Source of the DNA: Castanopsis chinensis
Lineage: Eukaryota; Streptophyta; Magnoliopsida; Fagales; Fagaceae
Length of the DNA: 64,000 nt
Assembly: GCA_032878915.1 (NCBI GenBank)
Contig: JAVQMG010000125.1
Span: 25,239,501-25,303,500 of the forward strand
Direction of reading: 5' to 3'
Shown here piece after piece: positions 12,025 to 23,600 of the stretch (the first letter of the stretch is position 1; every line of letters starts with the position of its first letter). Below the pieces are notes generated by a model. That model did not search any database, was not told the origin of the DNA, and saw only the letters and a list, made by a program, of their open reading frames with translations. A program made the translations under genes and the position numbers.

Positions 12025-12509
12025 AATAGCATATTTATAAAATATATTAAGGTAACTCTTAATTAGTATATTGATATTTATTGGTATTTAAAATATTTCA
12101 TTTTTCGAACCTAACTGAAACTGTCCCTAATATGATACTAAAAACGTTATCAAATTATGACATTTTCTTTCATTTATTGAAGCAATACCTCGCTGGCCTA
12201 GTTAGAAGAGTTGGTCCTAGTCTCCTAGAGTTCAATAGTAAATGGTCGGAAGTCTTCTCTAGCTATAATACATAAAAGTGTTGTTTTAGATTGGATGAAA
12301 GTGAAAGACTGAAGCATTGATGAGGATAAAAGGAGTCATGAAAAAGAAAAAGAAAGTCACAAAACTTTGAATGTTCTAGTAACATATATACTGTGTAACT
12401 AAAGCCAAATTATCAGGGCATCTGTTGAATGTTGTATAATTATCTTTGGATTTTATTGCAAAACGCTATAAAACAATAAGTAAAGGGTGTATAAGCTAAA
12501 AGGCACACT

Positions 12510-12769
12510 TGTCCCAAGAGGGGTGGCCTAGCGGTAAAGTTTTCGCGCGCATGCACAATGATTCCTTGTTCAAACCCTAGTGAGTATCGAGGATGGGAGG
12601 TAGGAGTACTCATGCGTCGCGCCCTATATTGTTAGCTCTCTTGAGGTGCTAAGGTGAGGTTTATGACATCCCAGTTATAGTAACTATGGCTCAAGTGGGT
12701 GAATCACAGCTCAAGTGGGTGAATCACACATGGTTCTCTCTCCTCCCCCCTAGATTATATATAAAAAAA
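12510..12769 (+). mobile_element. Second tRNA-derived SINE of a different family
   Basis: Flanking direct repeats AGCTAAAAGGCACACT (12494-12509) and AGCTATAAGGCACACT (12770-12785) differ at one of 16 positions. An A-box-like GTGGCCTAGCGGTAAAG near 12523 and a B-box-like GTTCAAACCCT near 12569 mark the polymerase III promoter. The body is unlike the SINE 500 bases upstream. A 20-bp unit that begins GCTCAAGTGGGTGAATCACA is tandemly duplicated at about 12690-12729. The tail is a short A run. Confidence 0.85.
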
Positions 12770-12785
12770 AGCTATAAGGCACACT

Positions 12786-15700
12786 CATGGTACACCAAAC
12801 CAAAAAAAAAAAGAAAGAGCTACACCTCATGCATATGCCACAAAGAACTACATTCTAAATAAAGTTTCTAAAAAACAAAAACAAAAACAAAACATCGTTT
12901 TTCATGATATGCTAATTTGACATATGAATCTAACAATTTGTATGCTTGACAAAGTGAAAATCAAGGTCTTAATTAATGACCAAATGTTTTAATCTCTCTT
13001 GGAGGGAGAGTTAAAGAGAGAATTGGATTATGCTAGTTGCCCTATTTTTACGAAGGATTTTACTAACGTGTGCTCTAATGACATATAATATTATACTATT
13101 TTTGAAGAAAGTTTTATTGGAAATTAAAAAAAATTTGACAATTTTTTCAATTCTTAATAAATTTTTTTTAAAAATGAATGACTTAATATGTGTATTAAGA
13201 ACATACATACTAATCGGAGCCTTTATGAAACAAATGTTGCTATGATCATAGACAGAGACAATGTCTTTCACAGACAGATCACTCCAACCCTTTTTTATTT
13301 AGTTAAAGAAAAGTTCCATAGACAAATAGACAGCACACAAGATTTAGAGGCCAAAATGCAAAAACACTGCAACAGCCTTGAAAACTCAAGCAAAAAGAGA
13401 AGAAGGAAGGAGAGATCTTTATTAATAGAAACCAAATAGAGAAACATAGGGAACTGTGTAAGCTCTGATAGTAGCTGAATTGGTCAGAGAATGAATGAAT
13501 GAATGACTGGATCCCACAGAGTTTGCACTTTAAGGAACAAGTAATCACAATTTCTGGGTGAGTGGGGGCACTTTAAGAAACAACCAGTGAATTAATGAAA
13601 AATAACCCGAGTCATGGGAACCATTTGTTTTAGGGTCCCGAGGTGCCGTCAAAGACTCCATTCAATTCCATTTGATTTTCCAGTATGAGACTGCTGCCAG
13701 CCATTAATTTTTTTCTTGGAGTAATTAATTTATGTAGTATTCATTGACAACTACGTCTACGTGTATTGGTGAGTATCTTGCTAATATATTCTCATTAGAA
13801 AATATAAAAATGAAGTTTAATTAGTAGTAACCATTGAAACTTTTTTTTTATCAGACAATAATGAATAAAATGAAAGTTTATTCAATACATTTAACCCTAA
13901 ATCTACTCTGTTATATGTAGTATTTATTAACATAATTGCATTCAACTTTGAATCTATGAACTCTTTTATTTTGGACTTTGTTGAACATGGACCTCCCGAT
14001 TGCCATTCACAACTTCAAATACCCACCTAAAGAATTGTCCCAGCAGCTTTTATAAAATTGGATTGCAGCAACTTCGCTTCACTTACTGGATCTTCGAAAC
14101 TTGAAATGGATCTTTGGATTGATACTTCAAGAGAGTTGAAAAACCTCCAATACTTGTGTACAAAACATGGCTCTCCAAAAGTCTTGAAAAACGTATTCTA
14201 GAGTTGTTTTTATACTTGATTTGTAAACTACAAAATCCTAGATCAAAAGGTTAAAAAAGAAGAAGAAGCAAAACTAGAAAATTGAATACTTAAGACGACT
14301 AATATTTTTAATATTAGTTACCTCCTATCTTCACCTCTCCTTTGCATGCATATCTAATCCAATATTTGAATCAATATTTATTAGCTCATTAATCACCACA
14401 ATTAAAAGGAATAAAATAATCTCTCTCATTTTCAACGTGGAATTAAATATTTTCACTAACTCCTTATTTTTCATATTAACTCCCATATAATTACATTTAT
14501 GTTGTAATATAAATCGATTTTAATTATATAATATTAAAATGCTCCAACAAGTTGTATACATAATCTTAAGTGTGTGTTTGGGAACAAATTATAAGTCAGC
14601 CTTTAGCTTTTTAACATTTATGTACAACTTTTTAAAACTTCAAATTTTCTTATTTTTTTCTCAATTTTTTATAGTACAAGTATATTTTAGAAAACTATTA
14701 AGAAAAAAAAAAAAACTAAATTAGTTATTTCCAAATGGATAGTTATTGTCTTGGTGGGTTGGTTTGTGTTGTTAGGGTTTGTGGTTGGATAAATATGGCC
14801 AAGTCCAAGATCAATCAAAATTATTGCATATAAGGTGATGCTTTTGAGTAATTATTAGGTACTTTTAGACCACAAAAAATGATACTCCTTCCTCTCACAT
14901 TTATGATTGGGGTCACTCATTAAATTCATTGTAAGGTCTACCATGAATGTAAAAAGAATTTTTGACATAGACAGTTTATACTTCGAGAGTACATAAGAAT
15001 TTTTCGATGTTTTATCAAAACTAACGGGTCACACCTTCCTCTTCTTTTTCTTTTTTCTTTTTTTCTTTTTTTATACACATGTATAATGGTGAAGTTTTAT
15101 TGTAATTTTGATCATTTAAGAGGGTAATCACTAAGCATCTTTCAAAGAAAGATTCACTTGTGTCATAGATTCATTGCTAAACTAATCTGCAATTTTAGCC
15201 AAAAAAAAAAAAAAAAACTAACCTGCAATTTGGCAAAGGGACTTCCAAGCAACCACTAATAGTTGAGTGGGAGGATTGATGTAAAGAGCGACCAAGATGA
15301 GCAAGACTGTCGAATGATTGGCTACCCAACAAAGAGGATACATGGAATTGTATATGTAGTGTGTCAAATACATGGTATATTTTGTCATCAAAGTCGGCCG
15401 CTAAGATTATATATATATGTTTCTCTGTCAACAAGTTGGTGACTTGGTGTTAATTTAGTAGAAACGTTAGAATTAGGCCCCCACGAAAAAGCAGAAATTT
15501 TAGATGCTGATATGATATGTTGAGATAAGCAAGAATAAGTTCTGGTTAATTTTCAAACCAATCCCTTTCAATTTCCTTTTTCTTCTATTACTTTTCCTAG
15601 TTTGCTTATGTAAGTTATAACAGTACAATAATGTACCAAAATAAGTGCACTTTATAGCATTCGTATAAGTAAAAAAAGAGAATAATGCATTAAAAATTAG

Positions 15701-16596
15701 TGAAACATATTGGTATTGAAACTAGCCAGTGTTGCTCTTATCTATAACTTCGGCTTTGGTATGGGCAGAGAATATGGCTGATATATGTCTATGTTCATTG
15801 TGATTAAGATATGGAATCTGTAATAAGAGAAGTGCATGGCATGAAGACACTTGCTGATGATGACACTGCAGTGCACCACTCATTGAATTGTTGAACTTTC
15901 TTTCACTATAGGAACTAGTGTTTTAGAGCACAATATTTCAAACTGTGCTGCTAAAACCATCAAATATTCAGGATAATATTTGAACAATTAAGCATTAACA
16001 TGGTGGATGGACTCAATTTGATAAGGGAAACTGAACTATACACGAGGTTGGACTTGACTTGTGTGACTTAGCTGAAAATCCCCATTATTGACACAGACAG
16101 TTTGGAATAAGCAAATAGTTACAAATTCCACGATCTGCAAGTTGGGGGCGTGGAGACCACACCGATCTTCTTAGCTTTAAGAAAAATCTCTCTCATTTTT
16201 TTAACTCTCATCTGAGGACAAAAGGAAATATTCCTAGTATACTTCCCTACGGATTCTCAAGCGATCGATGTTGATGACGATGATGTGATCATTCAAGGCC
16301 TTTCACATGGAATTATTTCAAACTACCATCATTCATCCTTGTTGCCTTAATTTGATACCTAGGATTTAAATTCAGATATCTTTGTTGAAAATACAACAAA
16401 AATGTTGATTGAATTACAAAACTCTAAAAAAACGAGGTCATTTTGTGGCGCATGTAGTGTTGTAGTGTGTCAATGGCACCAACATACTAAAACTATTGAA
16501 ATGCAAAAACAACTCACCTACACCCTTGCCCATAACTTTATATATATATATATATATATAAATGCAAGCTATGAATTTTGTTTTTGAAATATATAT
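12786..16596. other. Gene-free AT-rich DNA up to the tandem duplication
   Basis: Only short, unrelated open frames are seen, and none has a recognisable motif. A possible MITE with GTGTTTGGGAA...TTTCCAAAT ends lies at about 14570-14740, but no target duplication could be assigned. A TA tract lies near 16539-16560, just before the left boundary of the segmental duplication. Confidence 0.5.
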
Positions 16597-16801
16597 CAAG
16601 TTTAATTTCATCATTGAATCATTTATGTTAATTTAATATCTTAATTTTTTTTTAAAATTTATTTTTGTTCTAAAATTTTATTTTAATAAGCGGGTGATTT
16701 TTGTGCTTTGCTCAGAAATGAAACAACTAAATTTTATACTTGGTTGTTAAAGACTTGGCTTGAGTCCATACTTGGATGCGCTCCTTCTACAATTAATATA
16801 A

Positions 16802-18637
16802 GGCGAAAACCACATTTTTGTCCCTACATTTTCACGCGATTCTCACTTTGGCCCCTATCTTTTATTTTCACTACTTTTAGTTCTCATTTTAAAAAACACG
16901 TTCCGTTTTAGTCCTTACCGTTACTCATTTAACCGAATTATCCTACATGGCAAACGGTCCAACAGTAAATGCTGATGTGTCTATTAAAATAATATTAAAC
17001 TTGTCCACATCAGCAATTTCATTTATTAAAAAAAAAGCCACATCAGATTAAAATAATAAAAAATTTTCTAACCTAATTATTTTTTAAAAAAAAGAAAAGA
17101 AATTAGTTATATTAATTTTTTTCTTTTTTTAGAAGAACATGATGAATTCAGAGCTATGTGTTCTTCATTTTCTTTGTGTTCTTGTGTTCTTCCCCAAAAG
17201 ATTGACTTATATTCTTAGCAAATTAATCCTTATGGCTTGAGAAATCTTTCTTGAGAGAAATGAGTCAAATCGGATTATTCTTCTCTCTCCTCTCTCACTT
17301 TTTTCTTTATTCTCACTTCTCTCTCTTTGTTCTCTGTTCTCACTGAGACCTAGACCCACCAACCTAGCACCCTTCATCCCCGAGGCTTGTTCTAATCTCC
17401 CTCTGTTCTCTGTTCTTTGTTCTCTCTTCGTGGGTCTACGTGGATCGCAGGAGTCGTGGGTCGGAGTGTGGGTTTTTCGTTTGGAGTGTGGATCAAAGGA
17501 GTTGTGAGCATGGATCGAAGGGTTGATTGAAGCATGGGTTTGATTGGTCGTGGGTCGGAGCATGGATCAAAGGAGTCGTAGGTCGGAGTGTGGGTTTTTG
17601 GTTTGGAGCGTGGATCGAAGGAGTTATGAGCGTGGATCGAATGGTGGATCGAAGCATGGGTCTGATTGTTTGTGGGTCGGAGCATGGATCGAAGGAGTTC
17701 TTGCTTTACCTCTTCTGGGTTATTTGAATTTGTCCAAAAAATTTTGTTTCAATTTGGGTGATGCTTTCTCCTCTAGTGAGATCTGGTCTTAGCTCTAATA
17801 CCCAGTTGACAGTGATGATATTAGAGAGAGATTGGAGCAAGGAAAGGGAAAGAAAGATAGTGGGTTTGTGGGTTGTGAGTTTTGTTGATCTGGGTTTGTG
17901 GTGTATGGGTTGTTAAATTTAAGGTTGATCTTGGTTTTGTTGATCTGAGTTTTGTTGATCTAGGTGATTGGTAGCTTCAAATCTGGGGTTAAAGGTGTGT
18001 GGATTGTCGAATTTAAGGTTGTGTGGTTGTTTGTGCTTTGGTTGTGCATGGAGGCCGAAAATTTGGATTTGAGTTTTGTGTTTTTGTGTTTGGTTTCAAA
18101 GCATAAGAAAATCTTGTTGAATGTTTGTGTTTTGTAAATTTTTATGGGCATGTCTTTTTTTTTTTTTTTTTTTGTAAATCTGAGTGATTTTATGAGTTTG
18201 GTTGCTAAGAAAATGCAAGAAAAGAAAAGTAAATTTTTAATTTTTTGGGCAAGCTTAGTTGGGGAAGAAAATGAAGAACACATAGTTCTATTCCTCATGT
18301 TCTTCCAAAAACAAAAACAAAAAATCAATTTAACTAATTTCTTTTCTATTTTAAAAAAATAATTAGGTTATAAATTTTTATATTATTTTAATCTGATGTC
18401 GTTTTTTTTTTTTTAAATGAAATTGCTAATGTGGACACGTTTAATATTATTTTAATGGACACGTCAGCATTTACTGTTGAACCGTTTGCCACGTAGGATA
18501 ATTTTGTTAAATGAGTAACGGCAAGGACTAAAACGGAACGCAATTTTCAAAATGAGGATTAAAAGTGGTGAAAATAAAACATATGGACCAAAGTAGGAAT
18601 CGCGTGAAAATTTAGAGACGAAAATGTGGTTTTCGCC
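16802..18637. mobile_element. Mutator-like element, 1836 bp, long terminal inverted repeats
   Basis: The element starts GGCGAAAACCACATTTT and ends with the complement. Inverted repeats extend roughly 280-300 bases and include the words 'TTTGCCACGTAGGATAAT' and 'AATGCTGA' in complementary form. A perfect 9-bp target duplication, TTAATATAA, flanks it (16793-16801 and 18638-18646), as expected for Mutator-like transposition. The unduplicated site is preserved in unit 2 near 34713-34721. No transposase is present. The interior holds two copies of a 122-bp repeat (from 17451 and 17573) with recurring GGATCGAAGGAGT words, which generate several overlapping spurious frames. Confidence 0.93.
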
Positions 18638-18646
18638 TTAATATAA

Positions 18647-20649
18647 ATGATGACAAATTTTAAATTTATGGGTAACGCAAGTTCAAAGATACTACCGAAT
18701 ACTACTCATTGTGTATGTGACATGTTTTTTAAAAAGAAAGTTCCATAATATTTTATTCATATATAATAAATATTCACTTTTTCAAAGGGAATTTCACTAT
18801 TGCATTCATGATCTAATCACTATTGAAGAGTTTCAATTAGAATAAGATGAGCTTATAACAAGTATAAGTTGGGGGATAATAACAAGTTGAAAATTCTTTA
18901 CATGCAACGTCAAAAATGGATTCCAGCTTACTTGAGAATGACATTTTGTGGTTGGGATGTCAACGACTCCGAGGAGTGAAAGTATGAATAAGTTTTTTAA
19001 TGATTATGTTTGTTCAAGTGCAACAGTATGAGATGTATGAAAAGGTCTCAAATGTGCAATTATCTTTAGGAGAAATGAGAGGATGAAAGGACAAAAGCTT
19101 CAAAACCAAATTTGAAAACATGTTACAAGATAGAAGCAAAGGGCGGCAAAAGCTTAATTATATAAGGAAGTAATTTTTGAAATTTTAGGAAGAGTAATTT
19201 TCTAGTAAAAAATACAAGTCATCTAAAGATTGCGAGGAAGGAATGAAGAAAATATATAAGGTGGTCCCTCTTAGGAAAAGAAGTCCAATTTATGAAGTAA
19301 AATTGAACTTATAAAAAGAAAGCTACTTGTACATGTTATGTGTTCGAATTTATTGGAGTTGTTTTGTGAAGAAATCTCTTGTAAACTTTGTCCCCCCATA
19401 TTATATTTTAAAAAGATGGATAGTCACTGCAAAAAATCATATTATATATGAGATATTTGGTGATAATATATAGGTAGGCCACAAACTTCTTCCAGAATGA
19501 TGAGAAATATTCTAGTGCTGCAATTTTATGAAGTTGGAGAGGTGATGTCACAATCAATTGCCAAAAAAGAATAGTAACATATTGCCAAAAGATAAAAGGC
19601 ATAAAGAGTTGAAGCAAATTTGGAGTGGCATTCCAGTTACTCAAACCAAAAGATAGATTACCCAATTAATCCCAACTATGTGAATAAACTCAATGATTAT
19701 TAGTAAAAACTTAAGTAGAAGCCTTGAATTAAGTTCGTCATTCTAAGGATAAAGAGACTTTGTGCAATGACCTAGTTGTTTTGAGACTCTTAAAATGCAG
19801 TTGTAAGCAAAAAAAAAAAAAAAAACCATCTAGCTCCATGAAACAAAGAAGGGAAAACTCTTGGTATTTGGGCAACCATAAAAAACATGTCTTTCTCATC
19901 GTCTTAATTGGGGGGAAATAGAGCAGAAGGTAGAGATGGGTTAGGGTCACCTCTTTCTTCTTAATACAGTTACTCTGACTTATATTAAAAAAAATAGAGC
20001 AGAAGGACCACATCTTTTCTTTTGTAAGGTAATCCCATAAAATTGATACAGAGTACTGAATTATTAGAACTTTCGGGGTTTCATTTCTTGAACAGTTAAA
20101 TTATTCAACTGGGGCAATTCCATTTATGTGTTTATAAGAGCTATTGACAGTCATTACACAACATTCAAAATGCAACTTATCAGAATTTTTAAAATTCATG
20201 CAAAACAGAGTCTACTCTACAATTTTTGCTAATTGTATCTAGTTTAAAGTTGGGCTGTCAGGTGCTTCATTACCTTCTCTCATTCATGGATGCTCTAACT
20301 ATATAGAATATCAGTATGTCAGCCAGAAGCACAATAGTCTAACAACAAAAGCTGTGTATTACAGTCCATGTGACCAGATGATATGAATTCATATTTGCTG
20401 ATTAATTGATGAGTAGAAACATAGCTCTGTAATCCCTATATGACTAATGAAAAGACATTAATTTATGTAAGAAGAGTGTGAGGTAAAATTGTTTATCCAA
20501 TAAATTAAATACGTGTATTCAGTCTTTGGCATAAACAATTACTCAACAATAGCCAGCAACAATTATAAAAAAAATAAAGCGAGCAACAACTCTATTTTTA
20601 TATCCAAAAAAGAACGGAAAGGTTTCCATTGTTTTTTGTTTTTCCTTTT
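18647..20649. other. Gene-free DNA downstream of kinase gene 1
   Basis: This is single-copy-looking sequence within the duplication, matched closely by about 34722-36721 in unit 2. It would contain the 3' untranslated region of the minus-strand kinase gene near 20649. The short frames it holds are not conserved between the two units. Confidence 0.6.
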
Positions 20650-23600
20650 TTATGTAAACGATGTTGTTGAAGAATTTTGTATGGACATCGATGTTGTTGA
20701 AGAATTTTGTATGGACATTTTAGGAGGAGACATTTTAGGAGAAGACAAGAAGGGCTTCGGTGGAATTTCGATAGATTGAAGCCTACCTTCCAACATCTCC
20801 ACCACTTTAGTCATTGATGGTCGATCTGTAGGAGCACTTTGAATGCACCACAAACTCACTAATATCATCTTCCATTCCATTTCCTCTACCTCCTCTGCCA
20901 TTTCAATGTTATTTCCAACATTCTCGACTAGATTTAGTTCTTGGTAAATCCAATCCGGAAAATATTTCTCATTAGTAAGAGATGCTCCTACGTCAAGATT
21001 CTTTCTTTTTCCAAGCATTTCAAGAACCAACATTCCATAGCTATAGACATCAGCCTTGTATGAGACTCCTCCAAAACCTCGACTAAAAACCTCCGGTGCA
21101 ATGTACCCTATAGTTCCTCTAGTACCAAGCATGGATACAATGCTATCTTTCCTTTGGCATAGTCTTGCAAGTCCAAAATCAGATATTTTTGGACAAAGAT
21201 CTTCATCCAAAAGAATATTCTGAGGTTTTATGTCAAAATGCAAAATCCTTATGCTACAACCACGGTGTAGGTACTCTAATCCTCGAGCAACACCAACTGC
21301 AATTTGGAAGAGTGCTTCCCTTTCCAATTGACAATTTGTTCCTGAAGGTCCTTGGTTGTTTATGAACTTATCTAGAGATCCCTTAGGCATAAATTCATAG
21401 ACTAAAGCTCTTTTACTTTTTCCATAACAATAACCCAAAAGAGTGACTATGTTAACGTGAGAAGTTCTACTAATGCTAGCAACCTCGTTAATGAATTCTT
21501 CTCCACTACCTTTTAACTCTTTTATGACTTTCACTGCAACTAGACGGCCATCCAATAACTTTCCTTTGTACACACTGCCATATCCTCCTTGGCCTAGTTT
21601 TTCTTTGAATGAATTGGTCATTTTCTTAATCTCTGAATAACTATATCGCTTAGGTTGAAGTGAACCTTGATTCTTTATGAATGCCTTGGCATATTGATTC
21701 TCTGTCGTGTTCTTTTTCGTCATCACAACCATGCTTGATAATTGTTCTCTTCTAAGGTAGCAAATTATCACAGCAGAGAGGACTATGATCCCAACAACAC
21801 CAGCCGAAGAACCTATATTGAAGGAATGGAATTTAATCATGTAAATCATTCTAAACAAAAGAAATCGAAAGGTGTTTGCTTCCTATGAAATGGTTCACAC
21901 CGATTATTATATGACATACCTATTAGAATCTTGAACTTTGGTGTTTGCATGAAGGATAATCCTGTAAAACCTGCATTATCTTAGTATGAGCAGTTGTTTG
22001 GAAGATAATGTTATATATTTTAAACCAATTGAGGGTTCAAGGCACTTGGAGGTTAATTACATTCCTATTTATTGATGGCTTAAGAAGAATTAAGCACATA
22101 TATAAAGTTTCAAGTTTAGAAATTGATAAGTCATGTTAATTGCATTCCTATTATTTTTTAAAGATGGTTGGAAAAGAATTTGAAACAAACTTGATAAACT
22201 CAACTACCACTGAAAGGTGAGGAAGGATTATATTTAAAAAGGTTCAATTATTAATTGTGTAATTTTGATATATTTTTAATTCAATCCTTTCACTTTTTTT
22301 TTTTTTTCATTTCAGTTATTTAACTTCCTTTTGTTCTGATGTAATTCTTCTGTCTAATCTGCACCATTAAGTCCATCAAAACCACAATGTTTTGAAAAGT
22401 GAAAAAATACAAAAAAAACTTACAGAAAAATTAAATAAAATTAGATAGAATAACCAAAAACAAATTAAAGTTAAAGAATGCTTAAAGGTACAATCATATA
22501 AGACCTAATGAACAAAAGGATGATTTTCGCTTTTGATAATAGCTCTATATCATTAAACTAAGAAATTAATCAATTTTTGGTACAGACGAAGATTGTATTC
22601 TAGATATCTTATTTAACCATCAAAGACTTTATTAGTTGAACTAACTGAAACCTACAATCATATTTATACGTTAAGAGATGTGCGTGTAGATGTCAATTTT
22701 CTTTATATATAATAATGTAAATTAGACCAACATTCTTTAAGGTTTATTGGACTAATACTCTCCTAAAATTTGTATAAATAACACTATTTTTTTAGATTTC
22801 TATAAATAGACACACCAGTGCATGATTGACGTTTTAAAAGGAATATTCTATTTTCAAAACAAGATTCCTACCTAAACTACTGACATTGACAAATTGATAT
22901 TCTTCTCCCTTAAGGAAGGAACAATATAATAGGCTATAAATGTATCTGTTGCGTTAATAGGTGTTTATAGGAACCTCAAATGGAGATTATTATTTATACA
23001 AATATCTAGGAGAAGTTTCATTTAAACTTCAAAAGAGATTCCAAGAGTTTTGTAGTTCAATTGGTCTGTACTTTTTAGTGTTTATGACATCTAGGGTTCA
23101 AGTCCCTCTACCTTGTTGGAAGTAAAAAATCAATTTGTCTAAGGTTCAAATCCCTCTGCTCTAACTATCAAATTATTTATTTAAAAATTTACATTCTAGA
23201 AGTATGAAAGCTAGCAAAGTCAAGTCAATGATTAACATATAAAATAGGTGATATTCATAAATAAGACACTGATCAATTTCTGATAATAGCTCTATATCAT
23301 TAAACTAAGACATTAATCAATTTTTGGTATAAGTGGAGATTGAATTCTAGATTTCTTATTTAACCATTATAAACTTTACTAGTTGAGCTAACTGGAACCT
23401 ACAATCATATTTATTCATTAAGAGATGTGCATGTAGATATCAATTTTCTTTATATATAATAATGTAAATTAAACCAACATTCTTTAAGGTTTATTGAACT
23501 AAAATGTTTTTGCTACAGTTTGAGTATGAATCATCTTTGCAAAGTTTGTATAAATAACACTATTTTTTTAGATTTCTATAAATAGACACACAAGTTCATG

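Noticed and set aside
11788..12769. Possible tRNA genes, suggested by A and B boxes
   Set aside because: No cloverleaf can be formed, and target duplications plus A tails show these are SINEs.
14570..14740. Possible MITE with GTGTTTGGGAA and TTTCCAAAT ends
   Set aside because: No target duplication or empty site could be assigned, and the end similarity is short.
17207..17792. Overlapping frames with repeated His/Thr/Asn/Pro or Gly/Ser/Met segments
   Set aside because: They are produced by a 122-bp tandem repeat inside a Mutator-like element and have no homologous protein features.
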